DNA from: Flavobacterium micromati
Lineage (GTDB): Bacteria > Bacteroidota > Bacteroidia > Flavobacteriales > Flavobacteriaceae
Direction of reading: 5' to 3'
Length of the DNA: 64,000 nucleotides
NCBI RefSeq assembly: GCF_900129585.1
Contig: NZ_FQWF01000007.1
Span: 150,755 to 214,754, forward strand
In this document: positions 26,151-36,375 of the stretch, in pieces
Layout of the letters: every line of letters begins with the position of its first letter
Position numbering within the stretch: position 1 is the first letter of the stretch
Made by a program: the position numbers and the translations under genes
Notes under the pieces: generated by a model
Seen by the model: the letters and a program-made list of their open reading frames with translations, nothing else
Database searches by the model: none
What the model was told of the DNA's origin: nothing

Positions 26151-27830
26151 ATGAAAGAAACTAAAAATATATCTCGTTCGCGAGCGCAGGAATCATCAGC
26201 AGCTATTGAAAAAATGTACATTACAATGCGCCACTTGTTCAATAGAGGTTTTTACAAACCAATGGGGATTTCAGGCGACACATTACGAGAAGCTTTATTA
26301 GCGTTGCGCCCAGAGATTTATGGAAATATTGCCGAAGATAAAGTAGAGTTAAATGGACTTTTATACGTTATAGAGCGTTTGCCAGTAGGAATTGAAGAAT
26401 GCCGATTTATTAATTTAACTTCAGAGGAAGGGTATTCTAAATCGCATTTTCAAGCGATTGTTCCGCCAAAAAGACGCAGGAATTGTTACCGTATTGATGA
26501 AGAACAAATGAATGTTGAAATAACTAGAGGTAGATCAGATATTTATGATATTTTGACACATTTGACGTTTATATTTATCGAATCACACAAAATTAGAAAT
26601 CGCGTTTTACTTGATGATGCAGGCGAAGTTTCGCGTGACTGGTTTAAACTAGAACAAGCGGTTTCTCAAAAGAAAAAACTGACTCTTGTAGAAAAAGAAA
26701 AAGCCATTTCTCACGCTGCTAATATTTTAGGAAGAACTTTTGAAGAAGTATTAGATATATACGATGCTTTTGGTTCAGTGGTTGCGCCAGATCGTTTTTT
26801 GCACGTTATTTTTTGGTTGGGGAAATTGGCAATTGAAGAGATTGTAGATGATAATAAACGAACAATTACGTTTAGTCCTATTTTAAGAGAACGTTTAGGA
26901 CATCATATTCACGGAGAAATTTGGGCCACAAACATCAAAGAAGTTTTAAAGGCAAACCAGCTTTTAGATCGCCCTATTCATGTAATTAGTGCCAATATGC
27001 ACTCGGTTATGAATTCTATCTTTGCTACGGAGGTTTTAAAAACTAAATTTAAAGACAAATCGGATTTCTTTATTTACGAAGAACTGAGTAGATCTGGTGC
27101 CGATGAGGTTCGGAACCAAGTTACAGCAGTGGCATTGAAACAAGGAATGATTTCGTTGCCAGACAGTTCTGGAACAAATATCGATGTTCAAATATTTGAT
27201 ACAGCCAAAATTGATTGGAAAAAAACCTCTTTTACTACAGCAAATACTGGAGATAAACAACCAGTGTTAATTGTAATGGATTACGCTTTTGGAGAGCAAG
27301 CCTATGAAACTATAGATGAATTATTGAAACCATTCAAGAAAGACACATTGCTTAATGTAGAATCAGTATCTATCATGGGAAAAGCAGGAATTCTAGAAGG
27401 CGGAAAAGGAGATATTATGATTCCAAATGCACACATCAATGAAGGAACTGCGGATAATTATTATTTTGAAAATGAACTAACTGCAGAAATGTTTGAAGGA
27501 AATGACATTGCAGTTTTTGCAGGTCCAATGGTTACGGTTTTGGGAACTTCATTACAAAATAGAGATTTACTAAAATTCTTCCATGAATCAACTTGGGGAA
27601 TAATTGGACTAGAAATGGAAGGCTCTTATTATCAAAAAGCCATTCAATCGGCTTCAAAAATTAGAAAAAGTGTGCCGCATGATGTGAAAGTAAGATATGC
27701 TTATTACGCATCAGATAATCCGCTGGAAACAGGAAGTACACTAGCCTCCGGAGGATTAGGAACTACAGGTGTTAAACCAACTTATTTGATCACTATAAAA
27801 ATTTTAGAACAAATTTTTAATATAAAATAA
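26151..27830 (+). CDS. DUF6909 family protein with nucleoside-phosphorylase-like C-terminus
   Basis: A 559-residue soluble protein. I recall this Bacteroidota family as DUF6909. The N-terminal 300 residues are helical and charged (MYITMRHLFNRGFYKPMGIS, YDILTHLTFIFIESHKIRN). The C-terminal part has features of the PNP/UDP phosphorylase superfamily: VSIMGKAGILEGGKGDIMIP, VFAGPMVTVLGTSL, IGLEMEGSYYQKA (compare the MEG motif) and YYASDNPL (compare the catalytic SD). A nucleoside- or nucleotide-hydrolysing activity, like AMP nucleosidase, is therefore possible. This is my inference from motifs, not an established function. Confidence 0.75.
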   Translation: MKETKNISRSRAQESSAAIEKMYITMRHLFNRGFYKPMGISGDTLREALLALRPEIYGNIAEDKVELNGLLYVIERLPVGIEECRFINLTSEEGYSKSHFQAIVPPKRRRNCYRIDEEQMNVEITRGRSDIYDILTHLTFIFIESHKIRNRVLLDDAGEVSRDWFKLEQAVSQKKKLTLVEKEKAISHAANILGRTFEEVLDIYDAFGSVVAPDRFLHVIFWLGKLAIEEIVDDNKRTITFSPILRERLGHHIHGEIWATNIKEVLKANQLLDRPIHVISANMHSVMNSIFATEVLKTKFKDKSDFFIYEELSRSGADEVRNQVTAVALKQGMISLPDSSGTNIDVQIFDTAKIDWKKTSFTTANTGDKQPVLIVMDYAFGEQAYETIDELLKPFKKDTLLNVESVSIMGKAGILEGGKGDIMIPNAHINEGTADNYYFENELTAEMFEGNDIAVFAGPMVTVLGTSLQNRDLLKFFHESTWGIIGLEMEGSYYQKAIQSASKIRKSVPHDVKVRYAYYASDNPLETGSTLASGGLGTTGVKPTYLITIKILEQIFNIK

Positions 27831-27877
27831 ACTAACTAGATGAGGAATTTAATTCTTCTTTCACAAACGCAAAAACT

Positions 27878-28861
27878 ATGAAAAGAATTTTAATCACCGG
27901 CGCCGCAGGATTTTTAGGCTCACATCTTTGTGACCGATTTATAAAAGAAGGTTATTTTGTTATTGGTATGGACAATCTCATTACCGGTGATTTAAAAAAC
28001 ATCGAACATCTTTTTAAATTAGAACATTTTGAATTTTACCATCACGACATAACTAAGTTCGTTCACATTCCTGGAGATTTAGATTATATCCTTCACTTTG
28101 CTTCACCAGCAAGTCCAATTGATTATTTAAAAATTCCTATTCAAACACTTAAAGTAGGTTCTTTAGGAACGCACAATCTTTTAGGTTTAGCTCGTGTAAA
28201 AAATGCGCGAATTCTTATTGCTTCAACCTCGGAAGTATATGGCGATCCTTTGGTTCATCCACAAACAGAAGAATATTATGGAAATGTGAACACAATTGGC
28301 CCACGTGGCGTATATGACGAGGCCAAACGTTTTCAAGAATCGATAACTATGGCGTATCATACTTTTCACGGCGTAGAAACCAGAATTGTTCGAATTTTTA
28401 ATACTTATGGACCTAGAATGAGACTCAACGATGGTCGTGTGATTCCGGCATTTATAGGTCAAGCAATTCGTGGCGAAGATTTAACGATTTTTGGAGATGG
28501 AATGCAAACTCGTTCTTTTTGCTACGTTGATGATCAAGTAGAAGGAATTTTTAGATTATTGCATTCAGATTATGTTTATCCAGTAAATATTGGTAATCCA
28601 AATGAAATTACCATTAAAGACTTTGCTGATGAGATTATAAAGTTAACAGGTACAAGTCAAAAAGTAGTGTATCATCCTTTACCAATAAACGATCCTTTAC
28701 AGCGTCAACCGGATATTACAAAAGCAAAACAGTTACTAGGATGGGAGGCTAAAGTAGGTCGCGCTGAAGGAATGAAAATCACTTACGATTATTTTAAGTC
28801 ACTATCTAACGAAGAATTATCAAAAGAGGAGCATAAAGATTTCTCAAATTATATAAGGTAG
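27878..28861 (+). CDS. UDP-glucuronate decarboxylase (UDP-xylose synthase)-like epimerase
   Basis: A 327-residue extended short-chain dehydrogenase. The NAD-binding [10 protein letters not shown] is at residues 8-17, the catalytic Tyr/Lys at Y146/K150 (GVYDEAK) and the STSEVYGDP segment near 117. The [14 protein letters not shown] and [10 protein letters not shown] segments fit UDP-glucuronate decarboxylases, which make UDP-xylose for surface glycans. Its stop overlaps the next start by one base (TAGTG), so it is translationally coupled to the initiating sugar transferase. Confidence 0.9.
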   Translation: MKRILITGAAGFLGSHLCDRFIKEGYFVIGMDNLITGDLKNIEHLFKLEHFEFYHHDITKFVHIPGDLDYILHFASPASPIDYLKIPIQTLKVGSLGTHNLLGLARVKNARILIASTSEVYGDPLVHPQTEEYYGNVNTIGPRGVYDEAKRFQESITMAYHTFHGVETRIVRIFNTYGPRMRLNDGRVIPAFIGQAIRGEDLTIFGDGMQTRSFCYVDDQVEGIFRLLHSDYVYPVNIGNPNEITIKDFADEIIKLTGTSQKVVYHPLPINDPLQRQPDITKAKQLLGWEAKVGRAEGMKITYDYFKSLSNEELSKEEHKDFSNYIR

Positions 28862-30213
28862 TGAAGACAAGAGCAGGAAGATATTCAGCCTATATCCGCC
28901 CTTTCTCATACATGATTGATTTAATTGTCATCAATGCCTTGTCTGTTTACATTGGTCCGTTTCATGAAAACCAACTTTTGTATGCATTTTTTATTAGTAG
29001 TGCTTGGATTGTTATCGCTACTTATTTTGGGTTTTATGAGGTGTATCGTTATACTAGAGTTATTGCAATTCTCAACAAATCCCTGAAACAGACTGTTTTA
29101 TTTGGAGTTATGTGTCTTGCGTTAGAGCTTTATTTTTCAGCATTTGCCTATCAAGATAAAGTAGTTTTCTATGTTTTAATCTCACTATCAGTTGTTCTTT
29201 CGATCAAACTTTTTATCTATTATTTTTTAAGAAAATTTCGTGTTTTATATGGTGGAAATTCTAGAACGGTTGTTTTACTGGGGAATGATAATAATATTGC
29301 TCCCTTAAAACACTTTTTTACTGATAATCCAGACTATGGTTACAACTTAACTAAAGTATTTTTTTTTGATAAAGATAAAAATGACACGATAAAGGAATGT
29401 CTTTTATTTGTATCTAAAAATAAAATAGATGAAATTTATTGCGCTATGGCTGATTTATCAGAAAATATGGTAGCTGATATCATCGATTTTGCTGATAACA
29501 ATTTGAAAACAGTAAAATTTATTCCAGATGATAAACAAATGCTTTCCTCAAATGTAAAGTTTGAATTCTACGACTATATTCCGGTTATTTCATTAAGAAA
29601 TATATTGCAGGAGGAAAGTTTTAATAAAGTAATTAAACGCGCTTTTGACCTTATTTTCTCATTAATTATAATAATTGGAGTTTTATCGTGGCTTATTCCA
29701 ATTATGGCTATACTAATTAAATTAGATTCGAAAGGACCTTTGTTTTTTGTCCAAAAAAGAAACGGGTTAAATTATAAAGATTTTGATTGTTATAAATTTA
29801 GATCTATGGAATTAAATGATACTGCTGATATGGAGTTGACTTCTAAAAATGATACGAGAATAACTAATATAGGTAAATTTATTCGCAAAACTAGTATTGA
29901 TGAACTGCCACAATTTATCAACGTCTTTTTGGGCGAAATGTCTGTCGTGGGACCAAGACCTCACATGGTTAGTGTAGCCAATATCTATGCTGCCAAAGTC
30001 GATAAATTTATGGTGCGGCATTTTGTAAAACCAGGTATCACGGGCCTAGCACAAACCAAAGGTTACAGGGGCGAAGTAGAAAAAGACGGAGATATCATAA
30101 ACCGAGTAAAATATGATATTTTTTACATTGAAAATTGGTCACTTTTACTAGATATAAAGATTATTTTAATTACAATATACAACACACTAAGAGGTGATGA
30201 AAAAGCATATTAA
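28861..30213 (+). CDS. Polyprenyl-phosphate sugar-1-phosphate transferase (WcaJ type)
   Basis: A 450-residue membrane enzyme that puts the first sugar phosphate on undecaprenyl phosphate for exopolysaccharide or O-chain assembly. It has four N-terminal membrane helices (about 15-120), a CoA-binding-like middle, a fifth helix near 265-290 and the C-terminal bacterial sugar transferase domain, with KRAFDLIFS, FVQKRNGLNYKDFDCYKFRSM and DELPQFINVFLGEMSVVGPRP. The start is GTG 28861, overlapping the preceding stop. The sugar is not known. Confidence 0.92.
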   Translation: MKTRAGRYSAYIRPFSYMIDLIVINALSVYIGPFHENQLLYAFFISSAWIVIATYFGFYEVYRYTRVIAILNKSLKQTVLFGVMCLALELYFSAFAYQDKVVFYVLISLSVVLSIKLFIYYFLRKFRVLYGGNSRTVVLLGNDNNIAPLKHFFTDNPDYGYNLTKVFFFDKDKNDTIKECLLFVSKNKIDEIYCAMADLSENMVADIIDFADNNLKTVKFIPDDKQMLSSNVKFEFYDYIPVISLRNILQEESFNKVIKRAFDLIFSLIIIIGVLSWLIPIMAILIKLDSKGPLFFVQKRNGLNYKDFDCYKFRSMELNDTADMELTSKNDTRITNIGKFIRKTSIDELPQFINVFLGEMSVVGPRPHMVSVANIYAAKVDKFMVRHFVKPGITGLAQTKGYRGEVEKDGDIINRVKYDIFYIENWSLLLDIKIILITIYNTLRGDEKAY

Positions 30214-30215
30214 TA

Positions 30216-30989
30216 ATGCAAAATCCACTTGTATCTATAATTACTCCTTGCTATAATTCTGAGAAATTTATTCAGGAAACAATTCAATCTGTTCAAAATC
30301 AAACCTACCAAAACTGGGAAATGATTATTGTTGATGACGCTTCTACAGATGAAACAGTCGCTATCATTGATAAAATTGCAAGTATTGATTACAGAATTAA
30401 AGTTAATAAACTAAATAAAAATTCGGGAACTGGAATTGCGAGAAATAAAGCTCTTGATTTTGCAAATGGAAAATACATTGCGTTTCTAGATGCCGATGAT
30501 TTATGGAAGCCAGAAAAATTAAAAACACAAGTTAATTTTCTTCAGTCTAATAATATACCTTTTACTTTTTCCTATTATGAATGCATAAACGAAGAGGGAA
30601 AGCCATTGAATATAGCAATCGAAGCACCGAAACATCTTTCCTATCGACAACTATTTTTTTGCAATTATGTTGGTAATCTCACGGGTATTTATGATGTTGA
30701 TTATTTTGGAAAAATAAGTATTTCTTCAACTAGAAAGCGACAAGATTGGATGTTGTGGCTCACTATTTTACAAAAAATTAAAGTAGCTCACATTGTTCCG
30801 CAAAGTTTAGCCTACTACAGAGTCCGACAAAATTCAATTTCGGCCTCAAAATTTGATTTAGTGAAGCACAATTACGCTGTTTACAAAACGTTTCATGAAC
30901 TTACTGTTGTTAAATCGATAATATGCATGATCATTTTTTTATTTACTCAATTAGTAGTTAAACCACGTTACATTAAACCATCGATTTAA
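30216..30989 (+). CDS. Family 2 glycosyltransferase
   Basis: A 257-residue GT-A enzyme. It starts VSIITPCYNSEKFIQETI with the nucleotide-binding VDDAS, and has the DADD metal motif (AFLDADDLWKPEK, about 86-98) and the RQDW acceptor-side segment. It begins 2 bp after the initiating transferase, so it probably adds a later sugar of the same polysaccharide. Its last 17 bp overlap the end of the convergent CapK-like gene. Confidence 0.92.
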   Translation: MQNPLVSIITPCYNSEKFIQETIQSVQNQTYQNWEMIIVDDASTDETVAIIDKIASIDYRIKVNKLNKNSGTGIARNKALDFANGKYIAFLDADDLWKPEKLKTQVNFLQSNNIPFTFSYYECINEEGKPLNIAIEAPKHLSYRQLFFCNYVGNLTGIYDVDYFGKISISSTRKRQDWMLWLTILQKIKVAHIVPQSLAYYRVRQNSISASKFDLVKHNYAVYKTFHELTVVKSIICMIIFLFTQLVVKPRYIKPSI

Positions 30990-32283
30990 ACTGTTTTAAC
31001 TTTCCGCGACTACTTCTTTCCAAACGTTCTTTTCGAGTAAAGATAAAATGTAAATTAGGTTCAAGATACAATTCTATTGCTTTTTCAATTTTTTTTATTT
31101 GTTCCAAATGCAATTCGGTTTCACTCACATAGTCAATTTCAAAAGCATTAATTCTGGTTTGTTTAATGATGAATTCTTTCACATTTCCGTCATCTTCAAT
31201 GATACTTTTTGTCACATAATAAAAAGTCAATCCGGGCGCTTTTTTTCCGCTGGGTAAAATGGCAATGTCATTGGTTCGTCCAATTAATTTTTTTAAAATA
31301 GGTTTTTGTAAAGTGCTTTTTTTGTCTAGAATTCCAATGTCGCCTATATCATATCGTATAAACGGATGCGCTTTGTTAAACAAAGATGTAATTACAATTC
31401 GGCCTGAAGAACCATTGGCAACAGGTTGATTATCGTCGTCTAAAATCTCTATCATTAAAGTTTCGGCATTCACTTGCCATTCTAAATTTGGATTCTGAAA
31501 AGCAATTAAATCTAATTCTGAAGCGCCATATTCATTAACAATAGTAATTCCAAATTGCTTTTCCAGCAGTAGTTTATCATCTTCAAAAAGCATTTCAGAA
31601 GTTACCATACAGACTTTCAAAGTAGGGCAAACGTCTTTTAATATGATGCCTTTTTTCTTTAAAAATTTGGCAAACAGAACAATCGAACTGGTATAACCAT
31701 TAATGTAATCAAATTTCGATTTCTTAAATTTCAGAAGCATTTTTTCTAAAACTAAATCTGATAAATCAAAAATAGAGAACCGAAAACGGTGACTTAAAAA
31801 ATCTTTAATTCTTTCTTTTTTATTGCCAAAAAAGTCCAGCGGAATTCCATAAAAACGGGCTTGATACGAAGTATTAAAATCAATTCCGTACCATCCAAAA
31901 CGGTACATATTGGAAGCCCAAGTTAATGCATGACAGTATTTATCTTTTGCAAAAACAAATGGAGTGCCACTGGAACCCGAAGTTTTGTTAATATAAATAT
32001 CTTTTAAAGAGTAACCTTTTGAAAGTCTTTCTAAAAGTGATTTTTGTAAATTGTGTTTGTTCAAAATAGGTAAATCGCTCCAGTTAGAAATTATTTTTGA
32101 GCCGGATAGCTGCTGGTAAAAAGAATTATTTGCCAAGTGAAATGCAACAATTTCTTGTTTTTTGTTTTCCAGAAATAGTTTGTATTCTTCTTCATTGAAT
32201 GCCACAATTTTTTGTAGTTCAATTTTGGCTTTGTTTATTGGGAAACCATTTACTTGAAGTGAAATGTCGAAAAGTGGAATCAT
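30973..32283 (-). CDS. PaaK/CapK-like adenylate-forming protein
   Basis: A 436-residue member of the phenylacetate-CoA-ligase-like (CapK) branch of ANL enzymes. The P-loop is NKTSGSSGTPFVFAKDK (about 115), later motifs are NEYGASELDLIAF and RYDIGDIG. CapK-type proteins are frequent in capsule and exopolysaccharide loci, where they may transfer acyl groups to sugars. It is on the opposite strand to the UXS-WcaJ-GT2 genes, but its 3' end overlaps theirs. The substrate is unknown. Confidence 0.85.
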   Translation of the reverse strand: MIPLFDISLQVNGFPINKAKIELQKIVAFNEEEYKLFLENKKQEIVAFHLANNSFYQQLSGSKIISNWSDLPILNKHNLQKSLLERLSKGYSLKDIYINKTSGSSGTPFVFAKDKYCHALTWASNMYRFGWYGIDFNTSYQARFYGIPLDFFGNKKERIKDFLSHRFRFSIFDLSDLVLEKMLLKFKKSKFDYINGYTSSIVLFAKFLKKKGIILKDVCPTLKVCMVTSEMLFEDDKLLLEKQFGITIVNEYGASELDLIAFQNPNLEWQVNAETLMIEILDDDNQPVANGSSGRIVITSLFNKAHPFIRYDIGDIGILDKKSTLQKPILKKLIGRTNDIAILPSGKKAPGLTFYYVTKSIIEDDGNVKEFIIKQTRINAFEIDYVSETELHLEQIKKIEKAIELYLEPNLHFIFTRKERLERSSRGKLKQFKSMV

Positions 32284-32382
32284 ACAAACTGATATTTTAT
32301 CAAAAATAATATTTACTAAGATGTAATGAATAGTAAATATCAGTTTTTTAAGAATTAATTATTTTTTAAGTTTAAAACTAAT

Positions 32383-32390
32383 TATTTTTG
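32383..32390 (+). promoter_or_regulatory. -7 promoter box of purD
   Basis: TATTTTTG, 41 bp before the purD ATG. Confidence 0.5.
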
Positions 32391-32431
32391 CAATCACTTG
32401 AAAAAGTGAACACACAACTAAACAACTATAA

Positions 32432-33706
32432 ATGACAATTTTACTATTAGGTTCTGGTGGAAGAGAACATGCATTCGCATGGAAAATGGTTCAAAGTCCG
32501 CTTTGCGAAACCCTTTTTGTTGCTCCAGGAAATGCTGGCACAGCTACAATTGCTACAAATGTTGCAATGAGTATAACTGATTTTGAAGCTATTAAAACAT
32601 TCGTTATTCAAGAAAAAGTATCGATGGTTGTTGTAGGTCCAGAAGATCCATTAGTAAAAGGAATCTATGACTTTTTCTTGAACGATGCCGATTTAAAAAA
32701 TGTTCCTGTTATTGGCCCATCTAAATTAGGTGCGCAATTGGAGGGAAGTAAGGAATTTGCAAAAGAATTCTTAATTAGACATAAAATCCCTACTGCTGCT
32801 TACGATAGTTTTACTGGCGAAACTGTTGAAAACGGCTGTCAATTTCTAGAAACATTACAGCCGCCTTACGTTTTAAAAGCTGATGGGCTAGCAGCTGGAA
32901 AAGGTGTTCTTATCATTCAAGATTTGGCGGAAGCCAAAGAAGAATTGCGAAACATGCTCGTTCATCAAAAATTTGGTGCAGCAAGTGCAAAAGTTGTTAT
33001 TGAGGAATTTTTAGATGGAATAGAACTAAGCTGTTTTGTGCTAACCGATGGAAAAAATTATAAAATCTTACCAACTGCTAAAGATTATAAACGAATTGGT
33101 GAAGGCGATACAGGATTAAATACAGGCGGAATGGGAGCTGTTTCTCCGGTTCCTTATGTTGACGCTGTATTGATGGAGAAAATTGAAACGCGCATTGTAA
33201 AACCAACTATTGCCGGTTTTCAAAAAGATGGAATTCCGTACAAAGGATTTGTTTTTATCGGACTGATTAATGTAAATAATGAACCCATCGTAATTGAATA
33301 CAATGTGCGAATGGGTGATCCTGAAACAGAAGTTGTAATCCCAAGATTAAAAACAGATTTGGTACAGTTGTTTTTAGCTGTAGCCAATGAAAAACTAGAT
33401 CAAATTACGCTAGAAATAGATGAACGAAGTGCGACAACGGTTATGCTAACTTCGGGAGGTTATCCAGAAAATTTCGAAAAAGGGAAAATTATTTCAGGAC
33501 TCGAAAACATAGAAGATTCAATCGTTTTCCACGCAGGAACTAAACTAGATAATGGAAACGTGGTATCAAATGGAGGACGTGTTTTAGCAGTGACTTCTTA
33601 TGGAAATAACTTTGAAGAGGCCATAAAAAAATCTTATCAAAACATAGGTAAACTAAGTTTTGATAAGATGTATTTTAGAAAAGATATTGGAAACGATTTA
33701 AAATAG
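32432..33706 (+). CDS. purD: Phosphoribosylamine-glycine ligase
   Basis: A 424-residue ATP-grasp enzyme for the second step of purine synthesis, joining phosphoribosylamine and glycine. The N-terminal MTILLLGSGGREHAFAWKM, the ATP-grasp segments KADGLAAGKGV and VVIEEFLDGIELSCFVLTDG and the metal site NVRMGDPETE are intact. The length is normal. It stands apart from other pur genes, as is common in Bacteroidota. Confidence 0.97.
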   Translation: MTILLLGSGGREHAFAWKMVQSPLCETLFVAPGNAGTATIATNVAMSITDFEAIKTFVIQEKVSMVVVGPEDPLVKGIYDFFLNDADLKNVPVIGPSKLGAQLEGSKEFAKEFLIRHKIPTAAYDSFTGETVENGCQFLETLQPPYVLKADGLAAGKGVLIIQDLAEAKEELRNMLVHQKFGAASAKVVIEEFLDGIELSCFVLTDGKNYKILPTAKDYKRIGEGDTGLNTGGMGAVSPVPYVDAVLMEKIETRIVKPTIAGFQKDGIPYKGFVFIGLINVNNEPIVIEYNVRMGDPETEVVIPRLKTDLVQLFLAVANEKLDQITLEIDERSATTVMLTSGGYPENFEKGKIISGLENIEDSIVFHAGTKLDNGNVVSNGGRVLAVTSYGNNFEEAIKKSYQNIGKLSFDKMYFRKDIGNDLK

Positions 33707-33730
33707 ATTCTAATAGCCGTTTACTCTTTT

Positions 33731-33961
33731 TTATTTCAAGAAAGAGTGAGCGGTAGTATCTTGTTTCTCAGTTCCAGATTCTTCAAAAATTTTCAATTGT
33801 TTGACCCAGTAAACCAAGGCTGAGGCACAAATAATCACAAAAATCCAGTTGATTGTGTTAGCAACAAACCAAGAGGAAAGCTCTAAAGAGCGTAAAAAGT
33901 TTAGTGGAACAAATAAAATGTCGACAAATAGGTATTGTATTGCTTCGAAAAATGCTTTCAT
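33731..33961 (-). CDS. Small membrane protein, probably DUF6341
   Basis: A 76-residue protein with two hydrophobic segments (about 8-30 and 35-55) and a polar tail. In Flavobacteriia I recall this position (between purD and a DUF6427 membrane protein) as the DUF6341 family. No motif points to a function. It is convergent with purD. Confidence 0.7.
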   Translation of the reverse strand: MKAFFEAIQYLFVDILFVPLNFLRSLELSSWFVANTINWIFVIICASALVYWVKQLKIFEESGTEKQDTTAHSFLK

Positions 33962-34103
33962 AATATATAAAAATTAATTTTAGTAGTTATTTTTTTGGAT
34001 GCTGAAGGATCAAATCGATTATTTTAAATAATGTTTTGACCTTGCAGAGTTTCCTTTTTAAACAAGTATTATATTTACAGTCACAAAAGTATAAAATATC
34101 CTT

Positions 34104-35033
34104 ATGATAACAAGTGTTTTTAGAAAATCTACACCGTTAAATTTTTCAATGGTCGTAATTTTGATGCTGGTTTTCTTTTCCATATTCCAATTTCAAGATC
34201 TATCTTTTACAAATTCTACTTTTTCAATATTGAATAAAGTTGGATTATTCTGTCTTTTAATAATTTCTATGTTTATCTCAAGCTTTATTGCAAAGAGAAA
34301 TGGATTGACCAGAGACAGTGCATTTACAATATTTTTTTACTTGCTTTTTTTACTTTTTTTTCCATCTGTTTTAAATAATGCAAATTTAATAATTGCAAAC
34401 TTTTTTATTCTTTTAGCAATCCGTCGTCTGGTTTCATTGCAATCACTCAAAACTTCGAAAGAAAAGATATTTGATGCATCATTTTGTATTTTTGTCGCAG
34501 CTTTATTTCATTTTTGGAGTATACTTTTTATTTTACTCGTTTTTATATCTATTATTTTACATGTAGCCAGAGATTATAGAAACTGGATTTTGCCATTTAT
34601 AGCGCTGTTAAGCGTTTTAATTTTGTTTTTAATTTTTACTACGTACTTTGATATAAATAGTTTAGAATTGCTTTTCAAGGGCGTTCAAACTAATTTTGAA
34701 ATCGATTATTTTACTAATTATTATCAAAACGGTGCCTTTTCAATTTTTGCAACCATAGCACTATTTTTTATCGTTTCAATATTTATTACCTTATCAAGTA
34801 AGCCACAATTATTGCACACATCCTACAAAAAAATTATCGCATCTTTTTTTATTGGAATATTAGTTTTTGTAGTTTCAGCAAATAAAAGTAGTGATTTGCT
34901 AATTTTTACAATTGCACCTTTATCTATTTTGGCAACTACTCATATTGAGATGCCGCAACTAAAACTAAATCAGGAATTAGTTTTTTACTCACTAATTGTT
35001 TGTAGTATGTTTGCTTTTTTTAGTCAGTTATAA
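34104..35033 (+). CDS. Multi-pass membrane protein, probably DUF6427
   Basis: A 309-residue polytopic protein with about ten hydrophobic helices and the short motif ARDYRNWILPF mid-protein. It fits the Bacteroidota family DUF6427 by length, topology and neighbourhood (upp on the other strand). The architecture resembles polysaccharide polymerases or lipid-modifying membrane enzymes only superficially, so I leave the function open. Its last 6 bp overlap the upp 3' end. Confidence 0.7.
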   Translation: MITSVFRKSTPLNFSMVVILMLVFFSIFQFQDLSFTNSTFSILNKVGLFCLLIISMFISSFIAKRNGLTRDSAFTIFFYLLFLLFFPSVLNNANLIIANFFILLAIRRLVSLQSLKTSKEKIFDASFCIFVAALFHFWSILFILLVFISIILHVARDYRNWILPFIALLSVLILFLIFTTYFDINSLELLFKGVQTNFEIDYFTNYYQNGAFSIFATIALFFIVSIFITLSSKPQLLHTSYKKIIASFFIGILVFVVSANKSSDLLIFTIAPLSILATTHIEMPQLKLNQELVFYSLIVCSMFAFFSQL

Positions 35034-35681
35034 TTTTTTTCCGTAAGCTAAATCACCAGCGTCGCCAAGCCCTGGAACAATATAATTATGTTCGTTTAGA
35101 TTGTCATCTAATGCTGCAATCCATAGATGACAGTTTTCAGGCAAATGATTTTGAAGGTGTGCAATTCCTTCTGGAGTAGCAATTACCACCGCAATATGAA
35201 TCTCTTTTGGAGTGCCTTTTTCGATTAATTTATTAAATACTGCAACAATAGATTGACCCGTAGCAAGCATTGGATCGAGTAGTAAAACATTTTTATTATT
35301 TATATCGGCAACGGCTTGATAATCTACTTTTATCTCAAAGTAGTCGTCATTATTGGGATGGTATCTAAAGGCAGAAATAAAACCATTTTCAGCACTGTCA
35401 AAATAGTTTAAAAATCCTTGATGCATAGGCAAACCTGCGCGTAGAATGGAACATAAAACGAGTTGGTCATTTATTTGGGTTGTTTTTTTTGTTCCAAGCG
35501 GCGTTTGAATTTCTACATCGCTATAATGAAGCTCTTTACTCAATTCATAAGCCATTATTTCGCCAATACGCTCAATGTTTCTACGAAAACGCATGCTATC
35601 ATTGTGGATATTAATATCTCTAATTTGTCCCAAAAAGTGATTTAAGACGCTATTTTTTTCTGATAAATTATGAATTTGCAT
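35028..35681 (-). CDS. upp: Uracil phosphoribosyltransferase
   Basis: A 217-residue enzyme of uracil salvage (uracil + PRPP to UMP). The PRPP loop is VLLDPMLATGQS, the flexible region is ILRAGLPMHQGFL, and the uracil-binding end is VPGLGDAGDLAYG. The length matches. It is divergent from the DUF4254 gene. Confidence 0.96.
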   Translation of the reverse strand: MQIHNLSEKNSVLNHFLGQIRDINIHNDSMRFRRNIERIGEIMAYELSKELHYSDVEIQTPLGTKKTTQINDQLVLCSILRAGLPMHQGFLNYFDSAENGFISAFRYHPNNDDYFEIKVDYQAVADINNKNVLLLDPMLATGQSIVAVFNKLIEKGTPKEIHIAVVIATPEGIAHLQNHLPENCHLWIAALDDNLNEHNYIVPGLGDAGDLAYGKKL

Positions 35682-35740
35682 GGATTGGATTTAGAGATTG
35701 AACTATTAAAGATTTTATTAAACCATAAAAGTATAAAAAG

Positions 35741-35748
35741 TATCTTTG
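35741..35748 (+). promoter_or_regulatory. -7 promoter box of the DUF4254 gene
   Basis: TATCTTTG, 21 bp before ATG 35769. Confidence 0.65.
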
Positions 35749-35768
35749 TGTTTATAAATTATAAAATT

Positions 35769-36374
35769 ATGTTTTCAAAATTAGCGTATTCCGTATTCGA
35801 AGAAAGTATCAAGAATTATCATCAATTTGATAATGTTGACCAACCGATTAGCAATCCGTATCCAAAAGATAAATTTGAGCATTTATTGTATCATAAAAAC
35901 TGGATTGACACGGTGCAGTGGCATTTTGAAGATATTATTAGAGATCCAAATATTGATCCAGTAGTCGCTTTAACTTTAAAAAGAAGGATTGACTCCTCTA
36001 ATCAGGAACGCACTGATATGGTTGAATACATTGATAGTTATTTTCTTCAAAAATACAGTACTGTTAAAGTGAAATTTGAAGCAAAAATAAATTCTGAAAG
36101 TCCAGCTTGGGCTTTTGATCGATTGTCAATCTTAGCATTGAAAATTTACCACATGCATGAGGAAGCTACACGTGCTGAAGCGTCTCAGGATCATAGAGAC
36201 AAGTGTCAGTTAAAGTTAAACATTTTGTTAGAACAAAGAACAGATTTATCTACTGCAATTGATGATTTATTAGCTGATATCGAGAATGGTGACAAATTCA
36301 TGAAAGTGTATAAACAAATGAAAATGTACAATGATGATGAGTTGAATCCTGTTTTGTATCAGAATAAGAAGTAG
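35769..36374 (+). CDS. DUF4254 family protein
   Basis: A 201-residue soluble helical protein with the DUF4254 pattern: LLYHKNWIDTVQWHFEDIIRDPNI, RRIDSSNQERTDMVEYID and ALKIYHMHEEATR. The family is nearly always beside a GT9 heptosyltransferase-type gene, as here, so a role in lipopolysaccharide or surface glycan assembly is likely but unproven. The start was set at ATG 35769; the longer frame from 35670 would begin upstream of the -7 box. Confidence 0.85.
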   Translation: MFSKLAYSVFEESIKNYHQFDNVDQPISNPYPKDKFEHLLYHKNWIDTVQWHFEDIIRDPNIDPVVALTLKRRIDSSNQERTDMVEYIDSYFLQKYSTVKVKFEAKINSESPAWAFDRLSILALKIYHMHEEATRAEASQDHRDKCQLKLNILLEQRTDLSTAIDDLLADIENGDKFMKVYKQMKMYNDDELNPVLYQNKK

Positions 36375-36375
36375 A

